Source: Geomonas propionica
Lineage (GTDB): Bacteria; Desulfobacterota; Desulfuromonadia; Geobacterales; Geobacteraceae
DNA: 64,000 bases
NCBI RefSeq assembly: GCF_016458235.1
Contig: NZ_JAEMHK010000018.1
Span: forward strand, 48,044-112,043
Direction: 5' to 3'
In this document: positions 63,092 to 64,000 of the stretch, in pieces
Layout of the letters: every line of letters starts with the position of its first letter
How positions within the stretch are numbered: position 1 is the first letter of the stretch
Program-made: the position numbers and the translations under genes
Notes under the pieces: generated by a model
Database searches by the model: none
The model's input: the letters and a program-made list of their open reading frames with translations, nothing else
What the model was told of the DNA's origin: nothing

Positions 63092-63794
63092 CTTCCACCT
63101 CCTCCACCTCTTCGATCTCGCCCGGTCCCAACATGGCGCTGATTGCGCCGGCCAATCCTCCCGCAACGATGTACCACTTACCCGGCAGGAACTTGTGGGC
63201 CAACAACGCGGCTGCCCCGGCGACGATCCAGGGGAGCACGTCGTTCTTGCCGCGCCACAACCCGACGGCTAGCGCCGTGAAGACGGCGGTGAAGGCGAAA
63301 TCGAGGGCGTAGTCTTCGGGCCTGGTTATGAAGCCACCGCCCAGAAGACCAATCAGGGTGCCGCTGCTCCAGGCGAGGTACAGGAAAACGCCGCCGCCGA
63401 AGAGGAACCAGGTGGTGGCAGTGCCGGTTCTCTGCTCGGACATGGTGACGGCCCAGTTCTCGTCGGCTACAAGGTGCATCATCCCCACCTTGTGCAACAG
63501 CCCGCGACCGGAGAAGAGCGGGTCCAGGGAGGCACCGATCAGCAGGTAGCGCAGGTTGATCACCAGTACGGCGAGGGACATTTCGAAGATCGGCATATGG
63601 GTCGACCACATGTCAACCATGACAAACTGGGCGGCACCGGCAAACACCGCGGTGTTCATGAACATCATGTCGAGCCAGCTCAGACCCTTCTGGGCGGCGA
63701 GCACACCGAGCACGCTGCCATAGGCCATCGCGCTGGTGGCGACAGGCACGTTGGCCTTGGCTCCCCTCATCATCTCCGGTTTTCTTTGTTTCAT
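63075..63794 (-). CDS. azlC: AzlC family permease
   Basis: A 239-residue permease with about six or seven membrane segments: MRGAKANVPVATSAMAYGSVLGVLAAQKGLSWLD, MFMNTAVFAGAAQFVMVDMW, MSLAVLVINLRYLLIGASLDPLF, YLAWSSGTLIGLLGGG and LPGKWYIVAGGLAGAISAM. It is the large half of the AzlCD exporter. Start ATG 63794 has AAGGTGG upstream. A glutamate-rich tail (GEIEEVEEVEDVPSH) is unusual for the family. Confidence 0.9.
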   Translation of the reverse strand: MKQRKPEMMRGAKANVPVATSAMAYGSVLGVLAAQKGLSWLDMMFMNTAVFAGAAQFVMVDMWSTHMPIFEMSLAVLVINLRYLLIGASLDPLFSGRGLLHKVGMMHLVADENWAVTMSEQRTGTATTWFLFGGGVFLYLAWSSGTLIGLLGGGFITRPEDYALDFAFTAVFTALAVGLWRGKNDVLPWIVAGAAALLAHKFLPGKWYIVAGGLAGAISAMLGPGEIEEVEEVEDVPSH

Positions 63795-63924
63795 AGTTCC
63801 ACCTTGGGGCTGGGGACAACGGGCGATTTCCATCCTGAGTCAGCAGCCTACTACTATGGGGTGATGGGCAACAGATACAGATGGAACTAAAAAAGAGGGG
63901 GTATTGTGTGGGGGCTCGACGACT

Positions 63925-64000
63925 TGACCTGTCTTCGCAATAGAGGACACGTTAAAAACCCTTATGCTGCCATCTTAAACTCCTGCTGTTCGAACTCTTC
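63925..64000 (-). mobile_element. Right end of an IS3-family-like element (truncated by window)
   Basis: The terminal inverted repeat TGACCTGTCTTCGCAATAGA (from 63925) begins with TG, as IS3-family ends do, and lies a few bases past the OrfB stop codon. Most of the element is beyond the window end. Assignment rests on the short OrfB tail and the terminal sequence. Confidence 0.6.
63962..64000 (-). CDS. IS3-like transposase OrfB C-terminus (partial)
   Basis: Only 12 residues and the stop are present, reading EEFEQQEFKMAA on the minus strand. This resembles the ending of IS3-family OrfB transposases (SPxEFE...AA). The 5' part lies outside the window, so whether the gene is intact is unknown. 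Confidence 0.55.
   Translation of the reverse strand, partial: EEFEQQEFKMAA

Overview
The window is GC-rich chromosomal DNA of a Geobacteraceae-type deltaproteobacterium (Geobacter, Geomonas or Citrifermentans relative). This is judged from the gene content: a beta-hydroxyacid dehydrogenase like the Geobacter GHB/succinic semialdehyde reductases, many c-di-GMP and two-component proteins, a sigma-54 activator paired with a conserved hypothetical, MetX under a SAM riboswitch, and a 12S/5S/1.3S transcarboxylase set. No rRNA, tRNA, CRISPR array or prophage was seen. About 61 protein genes are supported, mostly in short operons. The assignment to lineage is inference; no database search was possible.

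Layout. 1-9.1 kb: end of a PAS hybrid histidine kinase, a MarR regulator with a likely operator, a GH13 glycosidase, a minus-strand operon of response regulator, PilZ protein and cytidylate-kinase-like protein, an NAD-binding epimerase-like protein, then a thiamine-binding-type protein and a DUF2235 hydrolase. 9.2-15.4 kb: FKBP isomerase, ROK sugar kinase, Smr protein, an orphan GspE/PilB-type ATPase with an MshEN-like N-terminus coupled to an HDOD protein, and a membrane PilZ protein. 15.4-24.6 kb: polA with an abutting DUF4177 gene, Hsp20, LarE, an IscR-like Rrf2 regulator, dapF, HIT protein, nfo, macrodomain protein, dtd and a PNPOx-like protein. 24.7-33.3 kb: TIGR02757 protein, a fused PabB-PabC enzyme, a GHB dehydrogenase-like reductase, SAM riboswitch plus metX, a divergent acetate kinase, an EEP phosphatase and a polysaccharide deacetylase.

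33.6-44.5 kb: recC, recB and recD, then an alpha/beta hydrolase and rmuC. 44.7-50.0 kb: a CHRD protein, a RelE-type toxin-antitoxin pair and a four-gene biotin carboxylase/transcarboxylase operon. 50.0-64 kb: a glycosyltransferase, an MBL hydrolase, a TIGR04442-like protein followed by a GAF/sigma-54 activator, a His-rich four-helix-bundle protein, an AT-richer orphan, a CARDB-repeat surface protein with 372-bp tandem repeats, azlC/azlD, and at the very end the right edge of an IS3-like element.

Themes. DNA repair is dense (polA, nfo, recBCD, rmuC, Smr, macrodomain). Three or four proteins look tied to c-di-GMP. At least three families of short palindromic or GC-rich repeats lie between genes; one (around GGGGCGAAT/ATTCGCCCC) occurs three times. 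The most interesting items are the acetate kinase paralogue with altered active-site loops, the CheY/PilZ/CMP-kinase-like operon, the paired TIGR04442-like/sigma-54 genes, the transcarboxylase operon with its small extra subunit, and the alternative hairpins between dapF and the HIT gene.
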